From an uncultured Mycoplasmatota bacterium (GTDB taxonomy: Bacteria > Bacillota_I > Bacilli_A > RF39 > UBA660), in NCBI GenBank assembly GCA_900553435.1, contig USDC01000008.1, positions 1 through 12,627 on the forward strand: 12,627 nt of DNA, read 5' to 3'. The translations under genes were made by a program, and so were the position numbers. Position 1 is the first letter of the stretch; each line of letters opens with the position of its first letter. The notes beneath the pieces were generated by a model. That model was not told where the DNA came from and made no database searches. It worked only from the letters and a program-made list of their open reading frames with translations. This document shows positions 1 through 7,167 of this stretch, piece by piece.

Positions 1-327
1 GAAAATGTAACATACAATGAACAAACAAAAGCATTTAGTATAAACGGAATAACAGAACAAAATAATTGTAAGTTTTACTTTAATAAAAATGGAGAAGAAA
101 TAATAAGAACATATGAAGTGAAAGTAACAGTACTAAATGGAACAATAGATGGAGAAACAACAAAGATAGTAAGAAGTAATGAGAATACAACATTTACACT
201 AAACCCAACAGATGGATATGGAAATCCAACAGTAACATGCACAAACAATCAAAGCGGAAGTATAACAAATAATACTTTAACAATAAGTAATGTAACAAAT
301 GATACGGTGTGTACAGTTGAGTTTCAA
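1..327 (+). repeat. Tandem Ig-like protein repeats (end of one unit plus one full unit)
   Basis: At protein level the end of one unit (about bases 25-90, FSINGITEQNNCKFYF) matches the end of the next (about 280-321, LTISNVTNDTVCTVEF). They share an I-x-(G/N)-(I/V)-T motif and then a Cys followed by a short beta strand. The second unit spans roughly 115-327. More copies probably lie upstream. The repeat is degenerate at DNA level and was judged by eye. Confidence 0.45.
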
Positions 328-1290
328 AAAACAACCGGAATAGCAACAGAAGTAATAATGTCAAAATATAGTGAAAATAATACAGAAGGACTAATCAAAC
401 TAGACCAACCAGAAACAGAACAAACACCAGAGTTAGTTGAATACAGATATAGTGGAAGTAATGAAGAAGTAAAAAACTATGTAAACTTCAATAATGAAAC
501 ATGGAGAATCATAGGAGTAATTCCAACGGATGATGGAAGTGGAAAGTATGAAGAAAGACTAAAAATAATAAGAGAAGAAAGTATAGGAGAGTACTCATGG
601 GATACAAGTGCAACTTCAATTAACTCTGGCAATGGAATAAATCAGTGGGGAGAGTCTGGGTCATATAATGGAGCCGACCTCATGAGACTACTTAATCCAG
701 GATATGAAAGTGAAAGTATAAATAATAGTTTATATTGGAACAGAGGAAGTGGAACTTGTTATAATGGTAGTGATAACACAACAATATCATGTGACTTTAG
801 TTCAACTGGATTAACAGAAGAATCAAAAAATATGATAGAAGATGCAAAATGGTATACAGCTGCATCAGATTCTAAAATAACAGCCCAAGAATCATATAAT
901 CAAGAAAGAAAAAAAACAAATAAGCAATTTGCAGATACTGGAATAACAGTAACAAGGACAACAAACTGGACTGGTAAGGTAGGATTAATGTATCCTAGTG
1001 ATTATGGATATGCAAGTAGCAGATGCAGAAAAGGAGAACAAAAGTTTGACAACTATTCTAATGATGCATGTACAAGTACAAATTGGTTATATTACTACAG
1101 TGCTGAATGGACATTGACACCTTATCCTGGTAATAGATACTATGTATTTTATGTGCATATCCTTGGAACTGTGAATGTCAACTATACTTACCACACGCGT
1201 GTCCTTCGCCCTGTTACATATCTATCACCTGATGTTAAAATAACAGGCGGAGATGGGAGTTTGGAAAATATGTATGAACTGGGATTATAA
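1..1290 (+). CDS. C-terminal part of a large secreted/surface protein with Ig-like repeat and WRIIGV...LRPV module (5' end outside window)
   Basis: The frame is open from base 1, giving 429 visible residues. A GTG at 118 lies inside continuous coding sequence and is not a start; the true start and any signal peptide lie upstream. Visible residues 1-110 are Thr/Asn-rich beta-type repeat material: an ending with FSINGITEQNNCKFYF is followed by a fuller unit ending LTISNVTNDTVCTVEF, each with a conserved Cys. The module that follows contains WRIIGV (502-519), LKIIREESIG, ADLMRLLNPGYESE, a Cys pair, GKVGLMYPSDYGYA, WTLTP (1108-1122), RVLRPV (1198-1215) and ITGGDGS (1240-1260). I recognise this order from memory in proteins of uncultured gut Bacillota; it resembles the DUF6273-type surface fold. 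Paired Cys residues would suit disulfides outside the cell. There is no C-terminal LPXTG or membrane segment, so any anchor must be N-terminal. Function is unknown; adhesion or environmental binding is inference. Codons are mostly A-ending until about 1100, then change. Confidence 0.8.
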   Translation, partial: ENVTYNEQTKAFSINGITEQNNCKFYFNKNGEEIIRTYEVKVTVLNGTIDGETTKIVRSNENTTFTLNPTDGYGNPTVTCTNNQSGSITNNTLTISNVTNDTVCTVEFQKTTGIATEVIMSKYSENNTEGLIKLDQPETEQTPELVEYRYSGSNEEVKNYVNFNNETWRIIGVIPTDDGSGKYEERLKIIREESIGEYSWDTSATSINSGNGINQWGESGSYNGADLMRLLNPGYESESINNSLYWNRGSGTCYNGSDNTTISCDFSSTGLTEESKNMIEDAKWYTAASDSKITAQESYNQERKKTNKQFADTGITVTRTTNWTGKVGLMYPSDYGYASSRCRKGEQKFDNYSNDACTSTNWLYYYSAEWTLTPYPGNRYYVFYVHILGTVNVNYTYHTRVLRPVTYLSPDVKITGGDGSLENMYELGL

Positions 1291-1307
1291 CAAAACTTTG
1301 TTTATAA
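1285..1307 (+). other. Hairpin across the surface-protein stop codon
   Basis: TTATAACAA pairs with TTGTTTATAA, with one bulged T and a 4-base loop, and the TAA stop lies inside the left arm. No U-tract follows directly, so this is not a standard intrinsic terminator. It may be a 3'-end stabilising hairpin or a weak termination signal. Confidence 0.35.
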
Positions 1308-1368
1308 GACTATAGTTATGAACACTTAATATTTCCATTTATTATTTTATATTTTTTAAAAAAAGGTA

Positions 1369-1397
1369 TTTACAAAAGAATAAAAGCATATTATAAT
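1369..1397 (+). promoter_or_regulatory. Sigma-A-type promoter of rplJ-rplL
   Basis: The -35 box is TTTACA (1369-1374), the spacer is exactly 17 bases, and the -10 box is a perfect TATAAT (1392-1397). Transcription should begin near 1404, giving a leader of about 105 bases before rplJ. An ATG at 1399 lies upstream of the predicted transcript and cannot be the rplJ start. Confidence 0.85.
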
Positions 1398-1403
1398 AAT
1401 GCG

Positions 1404-1509
1404 TGTGAAACGAGTACTGAAGACAGTAGGGGTTTTAAAACTTAATAATCCTACCGAGGAACTTATAAATTGTTTTGTATTTATAAGCTTTCCTTCGGGA
1501 AAGTTTTTT
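1404..1509 (+). promoter_or_regulatory. L10 ribosomal protein leader (rplJ autoregulatory RNA)
   Basis: The leader holds GAAGACAGTAGG (1419-1430) and CCTACCGAGGA (1450-1460); GTAGG 1426-1430 pairs with CCTAC 1450-1454. This AGACAG...CCGAGG arrangement is what I know as the L10 leader consensus of Bacillota, the site bound by the L10(L12)4 complex. Downstream is a 9-bp hairpin, CTTATAAAT (1462-1470) with ATTTATAAG (1479-1487), and then a terminator hairpin. AGGAA (1457-1461) can instead pair with TTCCT (1490-1494). That would extend the 9-bp hairpin and destroy the terminator, so it is a plausible antiterminator, and L10 binding to the CCGAGGA region would compete with it. This matches the attenuation mechanism reported for B. 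subtilis rplJL; the exact pairings here are inference. Confidence 0.8.
1488..1509 (+). terminator. Attenuator: intrinsic terminator with UUCG loop, touching the rplJ start codon
   Basis: CTTTCC (1488-1493), a TTCG tetraloop and GGAAAG (1498-1503) are followed by six T (1504-1509). The next base is the A of the rplJ ATG. The only Shine-Dalgarno-like bases near the start (GGGAAAG, 1497-1503) are the 3' arm of this stem, so the hairpin could affect both termination and translation initiation. Confidence 0.75.
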
Positions 1510-2001
1510 ATGGCAAGTGAAAAGAGTCTTAATTTGAAGAAAGCTACTGTTAATGAAATTAAGGATAAACTAAAAAATAATAAGACATTTTTAATTCTTA
1601 ATTATCAAGGACTTAGTGTTCCTGAAGTAGCAGAGCTTAGAAGAAAATTAAGAGAAGTTAACACAGATTTTAAAGTATATAAGAATACTTTAATGAATAT
1701 AGCATTAACTGATGAAGACATTAAGCTTAATGACTATATGGAAGGACCAAATGCTTATCTTTTCTCAAGTGATATCATTGAACCAATCAAGGTAGTTAGT
1801 GAGTTTGCAAAAGCTCATCCAGCACTTGAAGTAAGGGTTGGGTTAATTGATAATGAAATAGCTGATAAGAATCTAATTGATACTTATGCAACTATACCAT
1901 CAATGGAAGGACTACTTACTATGCTTGCTGGTGGAATGATGGAACATGTAAGAAATTTAAGTATTGCACTTAACCTTTATGGTGAAGGGCTAGAAAAATA
2001 A
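1510..2001 (+). CDS. rplJ: 50S ribosomal protein L10
   Basis: L10 forms the base of the ribosomal stalk, binds 23S rRNA next to L11 and carries L7/L12 dimers on its C-terminal helix. The 163-residue product matches the usual Bacillota length of about 165. Family landmarks are YQGLSV (32-37), LRRKLRE (43-49), FKVYKNTL (54-61), EGPNAYLF (78-85) and a C-terminal helical region (about 132-163) for L12 binding. An in-frame ATG at 1399 would add 37 residues, but it lies before the predicted transcription start and the extension would translate the L10 leader and terminator, so 1510 is chosen. The gene sits 12 bases before rplL and forms the rplJL operon. The usual rplK-rplA neighbours are not upstream. 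Confidence 0.96.
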   Translation: MASEKSLNLKKATVNEIKDKLKNNKTFLILNYQGLSVPEVAELRRKLREVNTDFKVYKNTLMNIALTDEDIKLNDYMEGPNAYLFSSDIIEPIKVVSEFAKAHPALEVRVGLIDNEIADKNLIDTYATIPSMEGLLTMLAGGMMEHVRNLSIALNLYGEGLEK

Positions 2002-2013
2002 GGAGGAGACAAA

Positions 2014-2385
2014 ATGGCAAAATTAACAAAAGAAAGCTTTATCGAAGGATTAAAGGAAATGACTATTCTTGAAGTTAAAGAATTAGTTGATGCAATGAAA
2101 GAAGAATTTGGAGTAGATCCGAGTGCAGTAGCAGTTGCTGCAGCACCTGCAGCAGACGCAGGAGAAGATGCAGGAGACGCTAAGAAAACTGTAGTACTTA
2201 AATCAGCTGGAGCTCAAAAATTACAAGTTATTAAAATTGTAAGAGAAGTTACTGGTTTAGGACTTAAAGAAGCAAAAGATATTGCTGATAACGGAGGAAA
2301 TGTTAAAGAAAATCTTCCAGCAGATGAAGCTAACGAACTTAAAACTAGACTTGAAGAAGCAGGCGCTACTGTAGAACTTGCTTAG
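2014..2385 (+). CDS. rplL: 50S ribosomal protein L7/L12
   Basis: This is the multicopy stalk protein that recruits and stimulates translational GTPases such as EF-G and EF-Tu. The 123 residues show the standard layout: an N-terminal dimerisation and L10-binding helix pair (about 1-33, starting MAKLTKESFIEGLKEM), a flexible Ala/Asp/Gly-rich hinge (about 38-56), and a C-terminal factor-binding domain with VLKSAGAQKLQVIKIVRE and the conserved GLGLKEAKD. A strong GGAGGAG site (2002-2008) precedes ATG by 5 bases, much better than the site of rplJ, which fits the need for several L12 copies per L10. The gene is co-transcribed with rplJ and followed by a terminator. Confidence 0.97.
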   Translation: MAKLTKESFIEGLKEMTILEVKELVDAMKEEFGVDPSAVAVAAAPAADAGEDAGDAKKTVVLKSAGAQKLQVIKIVREVTGLGLKEAKDIADNGGNVKENLPADEANELKTRLEEAGATVELA

Positions 2386-2390
2386 ATTAT

Positions 2391-2414
2391 AAAGCCTTAA
2401 TTAAAGGCTTTTTT
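2391..2414 (+). terminator. Intrinsic terminator after rplL
   Basis: AAAGCCTT (2391-2398), loop AATTA and AAGGCTTT (2404-2411) run into a T-tract (2409-2414). It starts 6 bases after the rplL stop. The stem has only three G-C pairs, so read-through into the next two genes is possible. No convincing promoter is visible in the 18 bases between this element and the next start. Confidence 0.75.
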
Positions 2415-2432
2415 CTGCTTTAGGGGGTAATT

Positions 2433-2915
2433 ATGGATTATATTAAATGTGATTTAAAAGTCTTAAATGATTTAGGAATTAATTGTGAAGTATTATCTAT
2501 TTTAGATAATAATGTAAATTTTAAAATTATTACTAAGTTTGATATTAATAAAGAAACTTTAGTAAAAAGAATTGATAATAAAACAGGCAGTATTTTTATT
2601 ATTAAAAATAATAATTTATATTTTTTGATTGAAACTGATTTTATAAACTATAAAATTTATGAAATTATTAAGAAAGAAAAAGCATTTATTAATGAAGAAA
2701 TAACTATTTTAAATATGGATGATAGTTATATAGTAAATGCTATAACTTACAAAAATAAAGATAATAAAAGTTATAATTCATATGCATTTGATGATGTGTA
2801 CGAAAATGGTGAATTTCAAAGGAATAGTTTATTTTTAAAAGAAAGTGTTATTAGTGATAAACATAAAAGTAAAAGTGATATTAAAAAACTTGAGAGAATA
2901 AAAAAATATTTTTAG
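2433..2915 (+). CDS. Unrecognised small protein between rplL and the rRNA methyltransferase
   Basis: The product is 160 residues and I do not recognise the family. AGGGGGT (2422-2428) precedes ATG by 4 bases, which supports translation. The protein is rich in Ile, Asn, Lys and Asp, with alternating hydrophobic stretches (VNFKIITKF, SIFIIKNNNLYFLIE) suggesting a compact alpha/beta fold. There is no signal peptide or membrane segment. The last 20 residues are Lys-rich and probably helical. Two 60-base samples contain only 9-10 G+C, well below rpoB, so expression is likely lower or the gene less constrained. It ends 15 bases before the methyltransferase start and is probably co-transcribed with it, perhaps by read-through from rplL. 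In most Bacilli the methyltransferase directly follows rplL, so this is an extra gene. A role in ribosome biology is suggested only by context. Confidence 0.8.
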   Translation: MDYIKCDLKVLNDLGINCEVLSILDNNVNFKIITKFDINKETLVKRIDNKTGSIFIIKNNNLYFLIETDFINYKIYEIIKKEKAFINEEITILNMDDSYIVNAITYKNKDNKSYNSYAFDDVYENGEFQRNSLFLKESVISDKHKSKSDIKKLERIKKYF

Positions 2916-2930
2916 TAAAAGAGGAATTAT

Positions 2931-3515
2931 ATGAATCATTACTTTACAAACAATGAAGATTTAAAAAGTGAACTTAGGTTATTAAAATATAATTATAAAG
3001 ATTATAAGTTTTCTTTTTATTCTGATAATGGGGTATTTTCTAAAGAAAAAATAGATTTTGGAACTGATTTATTACTTAAAGTGTTTTTAGAAAATAATTC
3101 ATTTAAAGAAAAAGACATTTTAGATGTTGGATGTGGGTATGGAATTATTGGAATTGTTGTAAGTAAAGTTAATGATTCTTTTTCTGATTTAATAGATGTG
3201 AATAAAAGATGTATTCACTTAGCTAAAAGAAATATTGAAGTTAATAAAGTTAAGGCTTCTGCATTTTTAAGTAATATATATGAAAATGTTTCTAAAAAGT
3301 ATGATTATGTAATTACTAATCCGCCTATTAGAATAGGTAAAGATAATGTTTTAAACATTCTTCTTAATGCACCGCTTAAAGAAAATGGAGAACTTTGGTG
3401 TGTTATTAGAAAAGAACAAGGGGCAAAAAGTTATATTAAATTATTAAGTGAAAAATATAGTGTAAAAGTGCTTGAAAAAAAGAAGGGCTTTTACATAATA
3501 ATGGCAAAAAAATAA
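2931..3515 (+). CDS. RsmC/YbxB-like class I SAM-dependent methyltransferase (predicted 16S rRNA guanine-N2 methyltransferase)
   Basis: The 194-residue product resembles B. subtilis YbxB, the single-domain relative of E. coli RsmC, which methylates a guanine of 16S rRNA. Visible landmarks are FYSDNGVFSKEKIDFGT (29-45), the SAM-binding motif LDVGCGYG (64-71), an acidic residue after the second strand (Asp89), and the catalytic NPPIRIGK (130-137), whose NPP signature is typical of methyltransferases acting on exocyclic amines of bases. The C-terminus KKKGFYIIMAKK also fits YbxB. GAGGAA (2921-2926) lies 4 bases before ATG. Position between rplL and rpoB is the conserved Bacilli location. Family assignment is firm; the exact target base is inferred from the family. 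Confidence 0.92.
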   Translation: MNHYFTNNEDLKSELRLLKYNYKDYKFSFYSDNGVFSKEKIDFGTDLLLKVFLENNSFKEKDILDVGCGYGIIGIVVSKVNDSFSDLIDVNKRCIHLAKRNIEVNKVKASAFLSNIYENVSKKYDYVITNPPIRIGKDNVLNILLNAPLKENGELWCVIRKEQGAKSYIKLLSEKYSVKVLEKKKGFYIIMAKK

Positions 3516-3544
3516 TTGACATATAGAAATTTATTTAGTAAAAT
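3516..3544 (+). promoter_or_regulatory. Sigma-A-type promoter of rpoB-rpoC
   Basis: A perfect TTGACA (3516-3521) begins on the base after the methyltransferase stop, followed by a 17-base spacer and TAAAAT (3539-3544). Transcription would begin near 3551, giving a leader of about 65 bases. That leader holds only a weak ACTTT/AAAGT hairpin (3563-3576) and no terminator I can support. Confidence 0.8.
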
Positions 3545-3615
3545 TATAAATTGGCAACGTTTACTTTTTTTAAAGTTTAATGTTCTTTTAAAATTATAGA
3601 AATTGGGGTGAAGAA

Positions 3616-6600
3616 GTGGCTTACAAAAAACAAAAATTTGGAGACCATAGAGAAAGGTTAAGTTTCTCAAAATTAAAAAATACTCTAGAAATGACTGATC
3701 TACTTGAGATACAAAAAAGTAGTTATCAAAAGTTTCTAACAGAAGGAATAAAAGAAGTATTTGATGATATCTTCCCAGTTGAAAGCTTCTCTGGATCATT
3801 ATCACTTGAATTTGGAGATTATTTTCTTGAGGAACCAAGATATACAGTAAAAGAGTGTAAAGAAGGGCGCTATACATATGCAGCTCCTTTAAAAGTACAA
3901 GCAAGGGTTTTTATAAATGAAACCGGTGAAGTTAAAGAACAAGAAGTATTTTTAGGAGATATTCCACTTATGACTGAGTATGGTACATTTATTATACATG
4001 GTGCAGAACGTGTAATAAATTCTCAGTTAGTACGTTCTCCTAGTATATACTTCAAACGTGAAATAGATAAAAATGGTAGAAATATAATTTCTAGTGAAGT
4101 TATTCCTAATAGAGGTACTTGGCTAGAATATGAACTAGATGCACGCGGAGTGTTTTATGTAAGAATCGATAGAACAAGAAAAGTTCCAATCAGTGCGTTT
4201 TTACGTGCATTAGGATTAAGTAGCAATGAAGATATTACTGCTGTTTTTGGTGAAGATGAGTATTTAGAAAATACTTTTGAAAAAGATAATACAAAAAATA
4301 CTGATGAAGCATTAATTGAAATATATGAAAAATTAAGACCAGGTGAACCAGCAACACTTGATAGTGCTAAAAACCAACTTATTACTAGATTTTTTGATAA
4401 ATTTAGATATGATTTAGCTAAAGTTGGAAGATATAAATTTAATAAAAAACTTAATGTGCTAGATAGATTACTTGATAACAAAATTGCACAAGATATTAAA
4501 GATGGGCAAAAAGTTATTGTTAAAAAAGGAACTGTTATAACTAAAGAAATACTAGATGAAATTAAGCCTCTTTTTGAAGCTGGTTATGGAGTTAAAGAAG
4601 TTAAGATAAACGATGAACTTGATACTTATAATAAAGTTCAAGAAGTTTTGGTATATGCAAATGATGATAGCGAAAAAGTATTAAAAGTAATTGGTAACGA
4701 TCAAACAATAGATTCAAAAAGACTTACAATTAGTGATATCTATGCTTCAATTTCTTATTACATAAATTTACATCATGGAGTAGGTAATTATGATGAAATA
4801 GATCACTTAGGAAACAGAAGAGTAAAACAAGGTGGAGAACTTATTCAAGCTCAATTTAAAATTGGTATTTCTAGAATGGAAAGAGTAATTAGAGATAGAA
4901 TGAGTACCCAAGAAATAGAAACTGTTACTCCAAAAGGACTAATTAATATTAGACCAGTTACTGCGGCTTTAAAAGAATTTTTTGGAAGTAGTCAGTTATC
5001 TAAGTTCATGGAACAAACTAACCCAATGAGTGAGTTAAAAGAAAAAAGACGTCTTAGTGCTTTAGGACCAGGTGGACTTTCAAGGGACAGAGCAGGTACA
5101 GAAGTACGTGACGTTAACCCATCACACTATGGTAGAATTTGTCCTATTGAAACTCCAGAAGGACAAAATATTGGACTTATTACATCACTTGCAAGTTATG
5201 CCAAAGTAAATGAATATGGTTTTATAATGACTCCATATAGAAAAGTAAATGACTGCAAGCTAACAGATGAAATAGTATATATGACTGCGGATGAAGAAGA
5301 AAGCTTTTATATTGCACCAGCTACTATCTCAGTTAATGATAAAAATGAAATAACAGAAGATACTGTTCCAGCTAGATATAGACAAGATAATGTTATAGCT
5401 AAGAAAGAACAAATTGATTATATGGATGTATCACCACATCAAATAGTATCAATTACAACTGCAATGATACCATTCTTGGAACACGATGATGCAAAAAGAA
5501 CACTTATGGGTGCTAACATGCAAGGTCAAGCAGTTCCTCTTCTTGAGGCTGAGGCTCCAATTGTTGGTACAGGTGTTGAATATATTGCTGCAAGAGACTC
5601 TGGTGCTGTTGTAGTTGCTAAAGCTGATGGTGTAGTAGAATACGCTGATGCTAAACAAATAGTTGTTAAAACAGCTAAAGGTAAAGATACATATACTTTA
5701 ATGAATTTTGAAAGAAGCAACCAAGAAACATGTTTTAATCAAAGACCAATTGTAAAAACTGGAGATAAGGTTAAACGTGGAATGGTTATAGCTGATGGGC
5801 CTTCAACAGAAAAAGGAGAAATAGCTTTAGGTAAAAACTTAGTAGTTGCATTTACTACATTTAACGGATTTAACTATGAAGACGCTGTAATATTAAATGA
5901 AAGATTAGTTAGAGATGACGCACTTACTTGTCTACATATAGAACAACATGATATTGAATGTAGAGATACTAAACTTGGACCTGAAGAATTTACAAGAGAT
6001 ATTCCTAATGTTGGGGAAGAAGCACGTAAAAACTTAGATGAAAATGGTATCATAAGAATTGGTACTGAAGTTAAAGAAAATGATATTCTAGTAGGTAAAG
6101 TAACACCTAAAGGAATGCAAGAATTATCTAGTGAAGAAAAACTTCTTCATGCAATATTTGGAGAAAAAACAAGAGAAGTAAGAGATACATCTTTAAGAGT
6201 TCCTCATGGATGCTCTGGTATTGTACAAGATGTAAAAATATTTACTAAAGAAAATTCTGATGAACTACCACCAGGAGTTCAAAAGAGTATTAGAGTGTAC
6301 CTAGTACAAAAAAGAAAAATGCAAATTGGAGATAAAATGGCTGGACGTCATGGTAACAAAGGTGTTGTTTCACTAATATTACCAAGTGAGGATATGCCTT
6401 ACTTACCAGATGGTACGCCAGTTGATGTTATGCTTAATCCACTTGGGGTTCCATCACGTATGAACTTCGGTCAAATCTTGGAACTACATTTAGGTATGGC
6501 TGCTAAAAAGCTAGGTGTACATGTATCAACTCCAGTATTTGATAGTGCAACTGTTGATGATATCGCAGAACTTACTAAGAAAGCAGGATTAGATCCTGAT

Positions 6601-7167
6601 TATAAGACTGATTTATATGACGGAAGAACTGGTGAAAAATTTGATAAAAGAGTTGCTGTTGGTGTTATGTATATGATGAAACTACACCACATGGTTGATG
6701 ATAAATTACACGCAAGAAGTACTGGACCATATTCACTTGTTACACAACAACCTCTTGGAGGTAAAGCACAATTTGGTGGACAACGTTTTGGTGAAATGGA
6801 AGTTTGGGCACTTTATGCATATGGAGCTGCTCATGTACTTCAAGAAGTACTTACTATAAAATCAGATGATGTACTTGGAAGAGTTAAAGTATTTGAAGCT
6901 CTTGTTAAAGGAAAACCAGTAGACCAAGCAGGTGTTCCAGAATCATTTAGAGTATTAATTAAAGAATTTCAAGCACTTGGACTTGATATATCAATGATTA
7001 CTAAAGATGGAGAAGAACTTCAATTAAGAGATATTGAAGAACGTGAAGATAAAGAAGACAGTCCAGTAACAATTGATGAAATTGAAGTAATGAAACCAGA
7101 AGAAGAAAAAAATGAAAATGAAGAACCAGAAAAAATCGGTATTGTAGGGGAGGGAGAACAATTATGA
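3616..7167 (+). CDS. rpoB: DNA-directed RNA polymerase subunit beta
   Basis: This is the beta subunit of the core RNA polymerase, which forms one side of the active-site cleft. The product has 1183 residues, close to B. subtilis. The start is GTG, with GGGGTGA (3605-3611) 4 bases upstream. Landmarks include RYDLAKVGRYKFNKKL, the rifamycin-binding cluster 457-483 beginning GSSQLSKFMEQTNP, GPGGLSRDRAGTEVRDVNPS, PIETPEGQNIGLI, DYMDVSPHQIVS, GDKMAGRHGNKG (905-916) and GGQRFGEMEVWALYAYGA (about 1054-1071). An acidic, low-complexity tail (from about 1130) is typical of Gram-positive beta. The rifamycin pocket has Lys463, Glu466 and Glu476 at E. coli positions 513, 516 and 526, which are unusual; Arg479 and Ser481 (529, 531) are conserved. 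The gene overlaps rpoC by ATGA. Confidence 0.99.
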   Translation: MAYKKQKFGDHRERLSFSKLKNTLEMTDLLEIQKSSYQKFLTEGIKEVFDDIFPVESFSGSLSLEFGDYFLEEPRYTVKECKEGRYTYAAPLKVQARVFINETGEVKEQEVFLGDIPLMTEYGTFIIHGAERVINSQLVRSPSIYFKREIDKNGRNIISSEVIPNRGTWLEYELDARGVFYVRIDRTRKVPISAFLRALGLSSNEDITAVFGEDEYLENTFEKDNTKNTDEALIEIYEKLRPGEPATLDSAKNQLITRFFDKFRYDLAKVGRYKFNKKLNVLDRLLDNKIAQDIKDGQKVIVKKGTVITKEILDEIKPLFEAGYGVKEVKINDELDTYNKVQEVLVYANDDSEKVLKVIGNDQTIDSKRLTISDIYASISYYINLHHGVGNYDEIDHLGNRRVKQGGELIQAQFKIGISRMERVIRDRMSTQEIETVTPKGLINIRPVTAALKEFFGSSQLSKFMEQTNPMSELKEKRRLSALGPGGLSRDRAGTEVRDVNPSHYGRICPIETPEGQNIGLITSLASYAKVNEYGFIMTPYRKVNDCKLTDEIVYMTADEEESFYIAPATISVNDKNEITEDTVPARYRQDNVIAKKEQIDYMDVSPHQIVSITTAMIPFLEHDDAKRTLMGANMQGQAVPLLEAEAPIVGTGVEYIAARDSGAVVVAKADGVVEYADAKQIVVKTAKGKDTYTLMNFERSNQETCFNQRPIVKTGDKVKRGMVIADGPSTEKGEIALGKNLVVAFTTFNGFNYEDAVILNERLVRDDALTCLHIEQHDIECRDTKLGPEEFTRDIPNVGEEARKNLDENGIIRIGTEVKENDILVGKVTPKGMQELSSEEKLLHAIFGEKTREVRDTSLRVPHGCSGIVQDVKIFTKENSDELPPGVQKSIRVYLVQKRKMQIGDKMAGRHGNKGVVSLILPSEDMPYLPDGTPVDVMLNPLGVPSRMNFGQILELHLGMAAKKLGVHVSTPVFDSATVDDIAELTKKAGLDPDYKTDLYDGRTGEKFDKRVAVGVMYMMKLHHMVDDKLHARSTGPYSLVTQQPLGGKAQFGGQRFGEMEVWALYAYGAAHVLQEVLTIKSDDVLGRVKVFEALVKGKPVDQAGVPESFRVLIKEFQALGLDISMITKDGEELQLRDIEEREDKEDSPVTIDEIEVMKPEEEKNENEEPEKIGIVGEGEQL

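Noticed and set aside
118..120. GTG at 118 as start of the surface protein
   Set aside because: The frame is open and coding in character back to base 1, and the repeat pattern continues upstream, so the gene is truncated by the window edge.
1096..1290. A complete diversity-generating retroelement
   Set aside because: Only a possible variable region is visible. I found no reverse transcriptase, no template repeat and no accessory gene in the window.
1399..1509. N-terminal extension of L10 from ATG 1399
   Set aside because: It translates the L10 leader and attenuator and begins before the predicted transcript start.
3491..3904. A 137-residue minus-strand open frame across the start of rpoB
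   Set aside because: It crosses the rpoB promoter and the conserved N-terminus of beta and has no recognisable domain. It is a reverse-complement shadow.
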